Below, one piece after another: positions 8,223 through 16,301 of a stretch of 37,041 nt of DNA (positions are counted from its first letter, which is position 1; the number at the start of each line of letters is the position of its first letter). Where the stretch lies: contig CACZNC010000061.1 of the NCBI GenBank assembly GCA_902782445.1, positions 1 to 37,041 on the forward strand. Direction: 5' to 3'. The notes below the pieces were generated by a model. It ran no database searches. It was not told where the DNA came from and worked only from the letters and a program-made list of their open reading frames with translations. The position numbers and the translations under genes were made by a program. The stretch is from an uncultured Ruminococcus sp. Its GTDB lineage: Bacteria; Bacillota; Clostridia; Oscillospirales; CAG-272.

Positions 8223-9972
8223 GGAGCGCACCTCCCATCTGCGATTCGCTGATTTCCCGGTACAGGGGGCAGGTTTCGAGCAGTTCTTCGTGGGTCCCCC
8301 GCCCCGTCACGCGCCCGTCCTCCATCACGAGGATCAGATCGCAGTGCCGGATGGAGGAGATCCGCTGGGCGACGATCACGCCGGTGGTGGGACGGAATCC
8401 GGGGTCGGGATCGGAGAAGCGTTTCCGGAGGGCCGTGCGCAGTCTCGCGTCCGTGGCGTAGTCCAGAGCGGAGGAGCTGTCGTCCAAAACGAGGATCTCC
8501 GGATGTCCGGCGAGGGCCCGGGAGAGCAGGATCCGCTGCTTCTGCCCGCCGGAGAGGTTCGCGCCTTTGATGGCCAGTTCGAAGTCGAGGCCACCCGGCT
8601 TTTCTTCCAGCACGGAGGATGCCTGGGCGTCCTCGGCGGCCCGGAGCAGATCGGCGTCCTCCAGTCCCCGGCCGAAGTCCACGTTGGTGCGGATGCTGTC
8701 GGCAAAGAGGAAGTCGTTCTGGAAGGCCGCGCCGAACTTTTTGGAAATCTCCGCCCTGCTCATGGACCGCACGTCAACCCCGTCGATCTTCACCGAGCCC
8801 CGGTCCGCGTCGTACTGGCGCATGAGGAGGGCGACGAGGGTGGTCTTCCCCGCGCCGGTGGGACCGATGATGCCAAGGGTCTGCCCCTCTTCCAGCGCGA
8901 AGGACACGTCCTCCACGTCGGGCTTGATCCCGTTGTAGGAGAAGCTGACCCGGTCGAATTCGATCTTCGGGGGCTTCCCCTCCCCGGGCGTGTCGGCGGC
9001 GGGAGCGTATGCCGGATCCGGCTCCATGTCGGCGGGGGCGTCGAGGACCTCCCCGATGCGGTTGGCGGAGGCGATGCCCCGGGAGGACATGATGAAGATC
9101 CGGGTGACGCTCATGAGGGCGTTCAGGATGATCGTGAAATACGAGGTGAAAGCGATGATCTTGCCTGTCTCGGACAGCCCCGCGTTGACCCGGACCGCCC
9201 CCACGACGATCACGGCGACGAGGCCGAAGTTCAGAAAGAGGTTCATGAGGGGGCTGGTGAGGGCCATGTTGAGGGCGGCGCGCTTTTCGGCCCGGTTGAG
9301 TCCGGCGTTGGATGTGTCAAACCGGTCCCGCTCGGCCTCCTCCTTGCCGAGGGCCTTGATGATGCGGATGCCCTGGGCGTTTTCCCGCACGACCCGGGTC
9401 ATGTCGTCCGTGGCGAGCTGCTGGGCGTTGTAGAGCGGGATCCCGCGCTTTGTGATGAGCCAGACGGACACGGCGATGAAGGGCATGACGGCGAGGAGCA
9501 CGAGGGTGAGCACCGGCTCCATCGAGAAGGCGATCACGACCCCGCCGACGAGGAGGCACGGGGCCCGGACGCCCATCCGCTGGATCATGCCGACCATCTG
9601 GTGGATGTTGTAGGTGTCGGAGGTCAGCCGCGATTCGAGGGAGGGGACGGTGAAGGCGTCGAGCTGGCGGGCGGAGAGGTAGGAGATCTTCTCGAAGAGG
9701 TCGTTGCGGATCTTCTCGGTGGTGTCCCGGGCGACCCTTGCCGCGAGACGGTTGGCCGTCACGTTGCCGAGGATGGCGAGGACGGAGCAGACGAGCATGA
9801 GTCCGCCGGCCGCGAGGATCATTTTCCGGCTGCCGGTGGGGACGATGTCGTCGATGATGGCGGAGAGGAGCATGGGGAGGAAGAGATCCATGACCGTCCC
9901 GCCGAATTTGACGGCGAAGCCCAGCATCATCTTCGGAAAGAATGGCCGGACGTAGGAGAGGATATGCTTCAA
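8215..9972 (-). CDS. ABC exporter half-transporter, degenerate-site subunit
   Basis: About 585 residues: membrane domain (about 10-300), Walker A GPTGAGKTT (370-378), signature LSGGQ (473-477), Walker B LDDSSSALD (496-504), where Asp replaces the catalytic Glu. Together with the ISKGQ signature of the partner this gives one degenerate ATP site, the known arrangement of heterodimeric exporters. An ATG at 10164 in the same frame must be rejected: the promoter at 10003-10031 lies downstream of it and the extra residues would be encoded by repeat R5. The TTG at 9972, with GAAAGAAG upstream, starts about 24 bases after the expected transcription start. Confidence 0.87.
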   Translation of the reverse strand: MKHILSYVRPFFPKMMLGFAVKFGGTVMDLFLPMLLSAIIDDIVPTGSRKMILAAGGLMLVCSVLAILGNVTANRLAARVARDTTEKIRNDLFEKISYLSARQLDAFTVPSLESRLTSDTYNIHQMVGMIQRMGVRAPCLLVGGVVIAFSMEPVLTLVLLAVMPFIAVSVWLITKRGIPLYNAQQLATDDMTRVVRENAQGIRIIKALGKEEAERDRFDTSNAGLNRAEKRAALNMALTSPLMNLFLNFGLVAVIVVGAVRVNAGLSETGKIIAFTSYFTIILNALMSVTRIFIMSSRGIASANRIGEVLDAPADMEPDPAYAPAADTPGEGKPPKIEFDRVSFSYNGIKPDVEDVSFALEEGQTLGIIGPTGAGKTTLVALLMRQYDADRGSVKIDGVDVRSMSRAEISKKFGAAFQNDFLFADSIRTNVDFGRGLEDADLLRAAEDAQASSVLEEKPGGLDFELAIKGANLSGGQKQRILLSRALAGHPEILVLDDSSSALDYATDARLRTALRKRFSDPDPGFRPTTGVIVAQRISSIRHCDLILVMEDGRVTGRGTHEELLETCPLYREISESQMGGALLE

Positions 9973-10002
9973 TGCGGCGTTCTTCTTTCTGGCATTTTTC
10001 TC

Positions 10003-10031
10003 ATTATAGCACAGATTTTTAGGAATGGCAA
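10003..10031 (-). promoter_or_regulatory. Promoter of the ABC exporter operon
   Basis: Minus strand: TTGCCA, 17 bases ending in TGC, TATAAT. It decides the start of the first ABC gene, since any start upstream of about 9996 would not be transcribed from it. Confidence 0.85.
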
Positions 10032-10075
10032 GGACGGCCTGAAAAAAGACCTCTGAGAAAATGTGTATCGGGGTG

Positions 10076-10330
10076 GAGTGCGGTGCGGGATTTTGGGTTG
10101 TATTTTGTGGGAAAAGGAGTCGGCGTTGGGACGCGCGTTTCTGTATCGAAAACCGCTTTTCCATCTTCGCGCACCTTGACAGATTCAGAAATCACGAGCC
10201 GGGACATGGAGCCAACCTCGCGCGGTCTCCGGTCGTGCAGCTGAACCCGTGCACGGGACAAGCCCGTGGCCTTGCGGCGGTGATTCGGGCGCGCATTGGA
10301 AAGGGGACAATATATGGAGGGTCGGAATGA
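10076..10330 (+). repeat. Mosaic repeat R5 (arm type a), unpaired
   Basis: Distal module GTGCGGGATTTTGGG with AAAAGGAGTCGGC, core, central hairpin CACGGG-acaag-CCCGTG (10252-10268), arm a (GCGCGCATTGG then AAGGGGACA). It ends at the parS-like site and has no inverted partner; simple sequence follows instead. Confidence 0.85.
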
Positions 10331-10346
10331 TGTTTCACGTGAAACA
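10331..10346. other. parS-like site 4 (perfect)
   Basis: TGTTTCACGTGAAACA at the inner end of R5. Confidence 0.85.
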
Positions 10347-10423
10347 ATTCTTAATTCATAATTCTGAATTCTGAATTTCACTCCTCATTCCTAATTCCTC
10401 ATTTTGTCCACTCCTCACTCCTC
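10347..10423. repeat. AT-rich simple sequence after site 4
   Basis: Runs of AATTCTGAATT and CTCATTCCTAATTCCTCATT follow the parS-like site. Near-identical tracts follow the sites at 17919 and 36871, where a repeat likewise has no partner. Confidence 0.7.
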
Positions 10424-10470
10424 AAAAAACGCGGTTCCCCTTTATCGGAGAGCCGCGTGATTTTTCTTTT
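10424..10470. terminator. Bidirectional terminator after the anchored secreted protein gene
   Basis: ACGCGG-x-TC-x-CC pairs with GG-x-GA-x-CCGCGT (10429-10458). Six A residues lie on the left and a T-rich run on the right, giving a U-tract on either strand. It serves the gene ending at 10494 on the minus strand. Confidence 0.82.
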
Positions 10471-10493
10471 GGGATCGGATTTCCCGGGGGTGT

Positions 10494-11846
10494 TCAGTTC
10501 TTCCTTTTCACGAGAAGGGCACACCCGAGGATCAGGGCCATCACGACCGTTCCGCCGCCGATGGTCGATCCGCAGCCGGATTTTTCCGCGATGGCAGCTT
10601 CGGGCTCGGCCGCGGGATCCGGAGCGATTTCGGCCGCTTCTGCCGCCGCTTTTTCCGCTTCCTCCTGTGCCGCCTGCTTTTCGGCCTCTTCCGCTGCGAT
10701 GCGGGCGGCTTCTTCCTCCGCTGCGATCCTTGCGGCTTCTTCTTCCTCGGCCTTCTTCGCGGCTTCTTCGGCGGCAATGCGTTCGGCTTCGGCTTTCGCG
10801 GCCTCCTCTTCGGCCTTCTTCGCCGCCTGCTCCTCCGCCCTGATCCGCTGGGCCTCTTCCCGGGCCGCCTTTTCCTCCGGGGTCAGTTCGGGGGCGTCCT
10901 CGGAGACCACCAGATAGGCGGGCAGGTCATAGCCGAAATCGTCGCCCTCGTACCCGAATCCGATGTAGTCGAGATTCAGCTTCAGCGTCCCCTCCGTGAA
11001 CATGTACATCCGGAAATAGTTCACCTTCTCGTACAGGAAGTCGGAGGACTGATTGTCCGGGGCGTAGAGGTCCAGCTTGAATTCGTTCCAGCCGTCCTCC
11101 AGATCGATCCCCGCCACGAGCCAGTTCATTTCCTTCTGGTCGGCGCTCAGGGAGGAGGTCAGTTCGAACTGTCCGTCCCCGGTGAAATTGTCGATCCCGT
11201 CGACCTTGAGGCGGACGAAGGCGTAGTCGTAATCCTCGATGTTGAGGGGCTCGGTCTCGATCACCGCCTGAACGCTGACGGAGCCGGAGGAGCCCTTGCC
11301 CACCCGGTTCACCCGGTCTTCGGGGACGTGGACGGTGCGCTTGACCTCCCCGAGTTCGGTGGCGACGGAGGAAAAGTCCTCGTTCTCCCCGCCGAAGCCC
11401 AGGTAGTCCACGGCGATCAGGTTGTCGCCCTCGGTGAAGAAGTAGATGCGGAAGTAGTTGATCTTTTCGAGATCGGGGGTCCCGCCGGCCGTCTGAGCGC
11501 CGAACAGGTCGATCTGCCATTCGTTCCAGCCCGGCTGCATATCGAAGGACCCCACGTCCCAGTTGTATTCCTCGGCGTCGCACCGGCCGGAGGAGGTGAT
11601 TTCGATCTGTCCGTTGTTGGCGTAGCGTTCGGGATCCTCGATGTAGACCCGGAGATAGAGGTAGTCGGCGTCCGAGACATTGAAGGGCTCCTTGAAGTGG
11701 AGCTCCACGTTGATGGCGCCGGTGTACCCGGTCCGGTACATCCCGTTCTCCCCGCCGCCCTGATACATGATCTCCCCCGCCGAGGCTGAGACCGCCAGAA
11801 GGACGAAGATCCCCGCCAGCAGAAGGAGGAACGCAAGTTTTTTCAT
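10494..11846 (-). CDS. Secreted protein with two beta-domains and a C-terminal anchor
   Basis: A 450-residue exported protein. Residues 1-23 form a signal peptide. Two related domains follow (about 25-155 and 180-315), each with an Asn-Tyr-Phe-Arg-(Ile/Met)-Tyr segment and an Asp-Tyr-(Leu/Ile)-Gly-Phe-Gly end, resembling jelly-roll carbohydrate-binding modules; this is inference from pattern. Residues about 328-415 are an Ala/Glu/Arg-rich coiled coil. The tail has Gly-Cys-Gly-Ser, a hydrophobic helix and a final Lys-Arg-Lys-Asn, like a CTERM sorting signal. It probably displays its domains at the cell surface on a stalk. The start has GAAAGGA upstream, and the promoter is at 11888-11916. I do not recognise a named family. 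Confidence 0.8.
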   Translation of the reverse strand: MKKLAFLLLLAGIFVLLAVSASAGEIMYQGGGENGMYRTGYTGAINVELHFKEPFNVSDADYLYLRVYIEDPERYANNGQIEITSSGRCDAEEYNWDVGSFDMQPGWNEWQIDLFGAQTAGGTPDLEKINYFRIYFFTEGDNLIAVDYLGFGGENEDFSSVATELGEVKRTVHVPEDRVNRVGKGSSGSVSVQAVIETEPLNIEDYDYAFVRLKVDGIDNFTGDGQFELTSSLSADQKEMNWLVAGIDLEDGWNEFKLDLYAPDNQSSDFLYEKVNYFRMYMFTEGTLKLNLDYIGFGYEGDDFGYDLPAYLVVSEDAPELTPEEKAAREEAQRIRAEEQAAKKAEEEAAKAEAERIAAEEAAKKAEEEEAARIAAEEEAARIAAEEAEKQAAQEEAEKAAAEAAEIAPDPAAEPEAAIAEKSGCGSTIGGGTVVMALILGCALLVKRKN

Positions 11847-11887
11847 GGTGAATTCCTTTCAAAACGAAAGATTTTTGAAGTAATACC

Positions 11888-11916
11888 ATTATACAGCGGG
11901 GAAGGGGGATTGTCAA
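11888..11916 (-). promoter_or_regulatory. Promoter of the anchored secreted protein gene
   Basis: Minus strand: perfect TTGACA, 17 bases, perfect TATAAT, about 42 bases before the ATG. Confidence 0.93.
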
Positions 11917-12005
11917 GAGGAATGAGGAGATAGAAGCGGCTAGTGGTTAGTGGCTAGTAGAACCGTTCTCCGTGGGGGCGTTTGTCTGCATCGGGGGGGG
12001 GGGCG

Positions 12006-12302
12006 GTGCGGGATTTTCAGCTTTTTATTTGGGAGCGCTTCGCTGGGATTCGAGGGACGCGCGGACTTGAAGCCGGGGAATGGGGCGATCTTCGCGGGCT
12101 TGTACAGATTCAAGCCGGACGAGCCGGAACATGGAGACAACCTCGCGCGGTCTGTGTTCATGAAGCTGAAACATGCGCAGGACAAGTCCTGCGGGCTCCG
12201 CCGGTGATTCAGGCGCGCATTCGGCGTTGTCGCGTTCTCGGGATTGCGGATCCGATTGTCTTTCCGCGCGCGGATCAAGAAAGACACGGAGTCTGATGGT
12301 AA
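12006..12302 (+). repeat. Mosaic repeat R6 (arm type b)
   Basis: The reverse complement of R2 in structure: distal GTGCGGGATT, core, hairpin GCAGGACAAGTCCTGC (12177-12192), then GCGCGCATTCGGCGTTGTCG and GATCAAGAAAGACA before the parS-like site. Together with F2 and R7 it forms the same composite as 2588-3406 but reversed as a whole. It is preceded by TAGTGGTTAGTGG simple sequence at 11938-11961. Confidence 0.87.
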
Positions 12303-12318
12303 TGTTTCACGTGAAACA
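12303..12318. other. parS-like site 5 (perfect)
   Basis: TGTTTCACGTGAAACA at the inner end of R6. Confidence 0.85.
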
Positions 12319-12335
12319 ATTCCTTTTTCTGCCAG

Positions 12336-12351
12336 TGTTTCATGTGGAACA
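12336..12351. other. parS-like site, two mismatches
   Basis: TGTTTCATGTGGAACA differs from the palindrome at two positions and lies 17 bases after site 5. The equivalent place in the first composite (3061-3076) is more decayed. Confidence 0.6.
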
Positions 12352-12403
12352 AACCTGATTTTCCATCAGACAGGCCGCCGCATGTCCCGTTTTGCCCTCA
12401 CTT

Positions 12404-12497
12404 TGTCATTCTGAACGAAGTGAAGAATCTCCCAACTACAAGGCCAACCCATCCTCCACGTGCGGAGATTCTTCGTCGCAGGCTCCTCAGAATGACA
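12404..12497. repeat. Foldback element copy 2
   Basis: A 94-bp element with the same 11-bp ends as copy 1 (TGTCATTCTGA / TCAGAATGACA), in opposite orientation. It lacks the extra ACGACTGCGTCGG segment of copy 1. The flank up to about 12535 matches the flank of copy 1 in reverse. Confidence 0.85.
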
Positions 12498-12571
12498 ACG
12501 AGAAGCGGAACGATGGGGGTCAGCCGCCCGAATGAATAATCGTTTCAGGAAAAACAGAACGAAATCACGAT

Positions 12572-12587
12572 TGTTTCACGTGAAACA
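12572..12587. other. parS-like site 6 (perfect)
   Basis: TGTTTCACGTGAAACA at the inner end of R7. Confidence 0.85.
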
Positions 12588-12838
12588 TCATTCCGATCCC
12601 CTGTACATTGCCCCCCTTTCCATGCGCGCCTGAATCGCCGCCGCAAGGCCGCAGAACTTGTTCTGCGCACGGGTTCAACTGCACGACCAGAGACCGCGCG
12701 GGGTTGGCTCCATGTTCCGGCCCGTCATGTCTGAATCTGTCAAAGCGCGCGAGGATTGCTCTATTCCCTAGCTACAAGACCGCGCGTCCCCCGAATCCCA
12801 GCGAAGCGCTCCCATATAAAAAACGAAAATCCCGCACA
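12588..12838 (-). repeat. Mosaic repeat R7 (arm type a)
   Basis: Inverted relative to R6. Arm a, core, central hairpin GCAGAACTTGTTCTGC (12651-12666), distal end AATCCCGCAC. CTAGCCACTAACCACTAAC simple sequence follows to about 12890 and then directly the promoter of the next gene. Confidence 0.85.
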
Positions 12839-12901
12839 TCCCGCCCCCCGATGCGTCCTACTAGCCACTAACCACTAACCGCCAGCCGCTTCTCGCTCCC
12901 C

Positions 12902-12930
12902 TTGACATTCTCCGTCCCATGTGCTATGAT
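12902..12930 (+). promoter_or_regulatory. Promoter of the second solute-binding protein gene
   Basis: TTGACA, 17 bases ending in TGC, TATGAT. The expected start of transcription is about 40 bases before the ATG, so an ATG at 12919 in the same frame is excluded. Confidence 0.9.
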
Positions 12931-12975
12931 ATAGGTAATTCGACCGAACGGAATCAAAAAGGAGGATACGAAACC

Positions 12976-14493
12976 ATGAAAAAAGCCCGGATCTCCGCCC
13001 TGCTTCTCGTCCTCGCGCTCCTGCTTCCGCTGCTCGTCTCCTGCGGCGAATCCGCTGCGAATCCGGGGGACGAAGCCGGTTCCCCGACTGCCGATCCCTC
13101 CGCCGGGGTCAATCCCGAAGAGGCAGCCCCCGAAGAGGAGGAGGACCCGAACGCCCATCTCTACGCCGATCTCCCCGCCGGGAACTACGAGGGCCGCACC
13201 TTCACCATCCTCGCCCCCCGGCATACGGAATACGACTTCGTCGGCGAAGTGGACGGGGACATCATCTCCGAGGCCGTCTACAAACGCAACCTCGCCGTGG
13301 AGACCGCCCTCAACGTCTCCCTCACCCCCGTCACCGAACCGGGACTCTGGGACGACCGCGACGGCTTCACCGGCAAGGTCAAGAACTCCGTGATCGCGGC
13401 CGACGACGCCTATCAGCTCGTCTCCGGCTACGGCGCGTACATCACGGCGGTCGCGGCGGACGGCGTCTTCGCCAACTGGAACCACGTGAACGGCGTCAAC
13501 TTCGAAAAACCCTGGTGGAACAGCGATATCGTCCGCGAAATGAACGTGGCGGACCGGCTGTACTACATCACCGGTGACCTCACCATGACCTCCGTGGAGT
13601 ACCTCTTCTCCATCTTCTTCAACAAGCTCCTGATGGCGGACACCGGTCTCGCAAGCCCTTACGACGTCGTCCGGGAGGGCAAGTGGACCTTCGACGCCCT
13701 GAAATCCTATTCCTCCGTCTTCGCCATCGACGCGGACGGCGACGGGAAAATGACCATCGACGACATCTACGGCTATTCCACCGACTCCACCAACTTCGTC
13801 TCCGGGTATATGGCCGCCTTCGACGCCGACGTCACCGTGCCCGGCGAGGACGGTCTTCCCGTGCTGGCCATCAGCGAGGAGAGCTTCATCGACAAATTCC
13901 TCGCCCTCTACGCCTTCCTCTGCGAATCCGAATGCGTCTTCCTCTCCACCGACGAGGGAAGCTATGTCGGAGATACCCGCGACGCCTCGAAGGTCTTCTC
14001 GGAGGGACGGGCCCTCTTCCTCGCGGACCTGTTGGGCAACGCCGCCATGATGCGGGACGTGGATTTCGATTTCGGCATCATCCCCTACCCGAAGTACACC
14101 GAGGATCAGGAGAACTACCACACCACCGCCTGGGACGCCTACAACCTCTTCTCCGTCCCGCGGACCGCGGAGCTCGATTTCGTGGGCGTCGTCACCGAGA
14201 ACATGGCCGCCCGCTCCTTCGAGACCGTCCTGCCCGCGTTCTACGACAAGGCCCTGCTCTCGAAGTACGCGAGGGACGAGGACAGCGCGGAAATGATCAC
14301 CGTCATCCGGGCCGGCGCGACCTACAATTTCGGCGTGGTCAACTCCCCCCACATCGGAAGCCCCGGACACATCTGGCGGGATCTGATCGGCTCGAAGAGC
14401 AACAACATCGGATCGAAGACCGGCAAGAACGAGAAGGCGATGGTGAAGTCCCTGGAAAAGTTCCTGCAAAAGACGTACATCGACGCCGACTGA
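12976..14493 (+). CDS. Extracellular solute-binding lipoprotein (paralogue)
   Basis: 505 residues from the ATG at 12976, which has AAAGGAGG ten bases upstream. Signal peptide with lipobox Leu-Leu-Val-Ser-Cys (Cys23), acidic linker to about residue 60, then a binding-protein fold. It shares with the protein at 885-2417 a Pro-Trp-Trp-Asn-Ser segment (about 179-183) and the calcium-loop-like DxDGDGxxTxDD (252-263), followed in both by Gly-(Phe/Tyr). It probably captures a carbohydrate or glycopeptide at the cell surface for an ABC importer that is not encoded here. The convergent sulfatase gene ends at the same bidirectional terminator, so the two are separate units, although both would fit use of host or plant glycans. 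Confidence 0.87.
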   Translation: MKKARISALLLVLALLLPLLVSCGESAANPGDEAGSPTADPSAGVNPEEAAPEEEEDPNAHLYADLPAGNYEGRTFTILAPRHTEYDFVGEVDGDIISEAVYKRNLAVETALNVSLTPVTEPGLWDDRDGFTGKVKNSVIAADDAYQLVSGYGAYITAVAADGVFANWNHVNGVNFEKPWWNSDIVREMNVADRLYYITGDLTMTSVEYLFSIFFNKLLMADTGLASPYDVVREGKWTFDALKSYSSVFAIDADGDGKMTIDDIYGYSTDSTNFVSGYMAAFDADVTVPGEDGLPVLAISEESFIDKFLALYAFLCESECVFLSTDEGSYVGDTRDASKVFSEGRALFLADLLGNAAMMRDVDFDFGIIPYPKYTEDQENYHTTAWDAYNLFSVPRTAELDFVGVVTENMAARSFETVLPAFYDKALLSKYARDEDSAEMITVIRAGATYNFGVVNSPHIGSPGHIWRDLIGSKSNNIGSKTGKNEKAMVKSLEKFLQKTYIDAD

Positions 14494-14566
14494 CGGTCCG
14501 TCCCTTCCGGCTCACGCAGAACGGTCTGCGGGGGATCCGTATGCGGACGGCAATTCTCCCCCCATC

Positions 14567-14610
14567 AAAAATCAGCCTGAACCCCCACCGGTCCGGGCTG
14601 ACTTTTCTTT
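14567..14610. terminator. Bidirectional terminator between the binding protein and sulfatase genes
   Basis: TCAGCC (14572-14577) pairs with GGCTGA (14596-14601), flanked by AAAA on the left and TTTT on the right. It overlaps the last codon of the sulfatase gene. Confidence 0.75.
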
Positions 14611-15952
14611 ACTCCTTAGAATCTGTGAGGATCTTCACCCGCTTCCCCTCTTCCCGGAGGACCGCCGCTTCCAGCCTCCGCCTCAGTTCCGCCCGGAGAT
14701 TTGCGTATTCCGGGAGCTCCGCGAGGTTCCGCCGCTGGTACGGATCGGCAAGATTGTCGTAGACATACGCCTCCCTCAGATCCCCGCCGTCGAACATCGC
14801 GCAGTATGTGTGTCCCTCCGTCCGGATCGCGCGGCCGTCCCCCGCTTCGCTGATCTGCACGTAGACCTCCTCCCGCACGGGCACCTCCGGATCCTTCGCC
14901 AGCGATTGCAGGGGGAACCCCGGGAACGCGTCGGGAATGGAGATCCCCGCGGCCCGGAGCAGGGTGGGCGGCAGATCGATCAGGGAGGTCAGCCGGTTCA
15001 CAGCCTTTCCCCCTTCGAATCCGGGACCCCGGATCACCAGAGGGACGTGCAGGCTGGCGTCGTGGGGCGAGCGCTTGTACTCCCCGTTCCGGGTGCGGAA
15101 ATGACAGCCGTGGTCCGAGGTGTAGACGATCAGGGTGTTTTCGTACAGCCCCGCCTCCTTCAGCGTGGAGACGATCCGGCCCACGTTGACGTCGAGGCTT
15201 CTGCAGCAGGCGAGATAATCGGGCATCTCCTCCCGCCAGTCCCCGCCGGTGCCTTCGAGATCCCCCGGGACCGCGAAATCCTCGTAGTTCTCCCGCCAGC
15301 CCTCCGGCGCCTCGCAGTGTTCCCGGTCGTTCTGATAATGGGGTTCGAGCCAGGAGACAAAGAGACAGAAGGGCCCCCGCTTCTCCCGCCGGATATAACC
15401 GATCGCGCAGTCCGCGAGGAAATCCGCCCGGTAACCGTCAAAGTCCACCCGCCGCCCATCCCCGTCGTACACGAATCCGCCGTACCCGTGGGAGGTGAAT
15501 TCCAGAACGTCCGCCGCCATCCAATAGTCCCGCCATCCGCCCCGGCGTTCGGGAGGGACCGGCTTCGTCCTGCAGTCGAAGGAATCGGGGCCGCCGCCGA
15601 AGGATCTGTGGGACGCGAGGTGCCATTTCCCCACGTAGGCCGTTTCGTACCCCGCCCCGTTCAGATAATCCGCGATGGTCGGGATCCCCCGGGGCAAGGC
15701 GCGGTCGTTCACCGGACACCCGATCCCCTCCGGGTAGAGTCCCGTTTGGAGACATGCCCGGGCCGGACCACATACGGGCTGACAGGTCATCGCCAGATCG
15801 AACCGCACCCCCTCCGCCGCCAGCAGGTCGATGTTCGGCGTCAGGGCGAATCCCGCCCCCGGGGACGCGCCGTAACAGCTCACCGTGTCGTACCGCTGCT
15901 GGTCGGAAAAGAGAAAGACGATGTTCGGCCTCCCCTGATTTTTCAAAGCCAT
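14609..15952 (-). CDS. Sulfatase (S1 family)
   Basis: 447 residues from the ATG at 15952, which has AAAGGAG at better spacing than the ATG six codons upstream. The sulfatase motif Cys-Gly-Pro-Ala-Arg (61-65) fits CxPxR, so Cys61 should become formylglycine through an anaerobic or oxygen-dependent maturase encoded elsewhere. Metal-site residues are seen in Phe-Ser-Asp-Gln-Gln (15-19) and in Thr-Ser-Asp-His-Gly-Cys-His further on. No signal peptide is visible, so it probably acts in the cytoplasm on imported sulfated sugars. The substrate cannot be assigned. Its 3' end faces the solute-binding protein gene. Confidence 0.9.
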   Translation of the reverse strand: MALKNQGRPNIVFLFSDQQRYDTVSCYGASPGAGFALTPNIDLLAAEGVRFDLAMTCQPVCGPARACLQTGLYPEGIGCPVNDRALPRGIPTIADYLNGAGYETAYVGKWHLASHRSFGGGPDSFDCRTKPVPPERRGGWRDYWMAADVLEFTSHGYGGFVYDGDGRRVDFDGYRADFLADCAIGYIRREKRGPFCLFVSWLEPHYQNDREHCEAPEGWRENYEDFAVPGDLEGTGGDWREEMPDYLACCRSLDVNVGRIVSTLKEAGLYENTLIVYTSDHGCHFRTRNGEYKRSPHDASLHVPLVIRGPGFEGGKAVNRLTSLIDLPPTLLRAAGISIPDAFPGFPLQSLAKDPEVPVREEVYVQISEAGDGRAIRTEGHTYCAMFDGGDLREAYVYDNLADPYQRRNLAELPEYANLRAELRRRLEAAVLREEGKRVKILTDSKE

Positions 15953-16223
15953 GCCGCGCTCTCCTTTCATTGCCGGTTCTGCTCTGATAATGATTTCACG
16001 CTAAACCGTGTTAAAGTTTTCGTCCACCTTTTTCAAAATGGTGGCCGGGGATGCGCAGCTCCCCAGTCAAGGGGCAGCGCCCTTGCCGACGTCCGCAGAC
16101 GTCGGAACACCCTAGTATGAATCATGATCTGGAATGGAAAACATATCACAAAGATGTGCTTCGCCTCCATTATACAGGACCGGAGTCCAAAAAGCAAGCC
16201 CCCCGCCGGGGAAACAAACCGTC
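15953..16223. other. Divergent intergenic region with inverted repeats
   Basis: Between the sulfatase and serine dehydratase genes. It holds CCACC-...-GGTGG (16024-16044) and a perfect CCGACGTC-cgca-GACGTCGG hairpin (16086-16105), with GC-rich sequence between them that looks like the remnant of a small repeat. It is not a member of the parS-linked family. I see no gene and no clear promoter for the sulfatase. Confidence 0.5.
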
Positions 16224-16252
16224 TTGACTTTGTTCCGGTTTTCATGTATACT
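16224..16252 (+). promoter_or_regulatory. Promoter of the serine dehydratase gene
   Basis: TTGACT, 17 bases, TATACT. It lies about 50 bases before the start codon and rules out the in-frame ATG at 16134. Confidence 0.9.
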
Positions 16253-16301
16253 GAATACATACAGAATCCCTCCCCATCCCGCGAAAAAGGAGATCTCCCG
16301 C

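Noticed and set aside
9973..10164. N-terminal extension of the first ABC gene up to an ATG at 10164
   Set aside because: It would be translated from repeat R5, and the operon promoter lies at 10003-10031, downstream of that ATG.
16134..16301. Longer N-terminus for the serine dehydratase from 16134
   Set aside because: It would start upstream of the promoter at 16224-16252; the family N-terminus begins at 16302.
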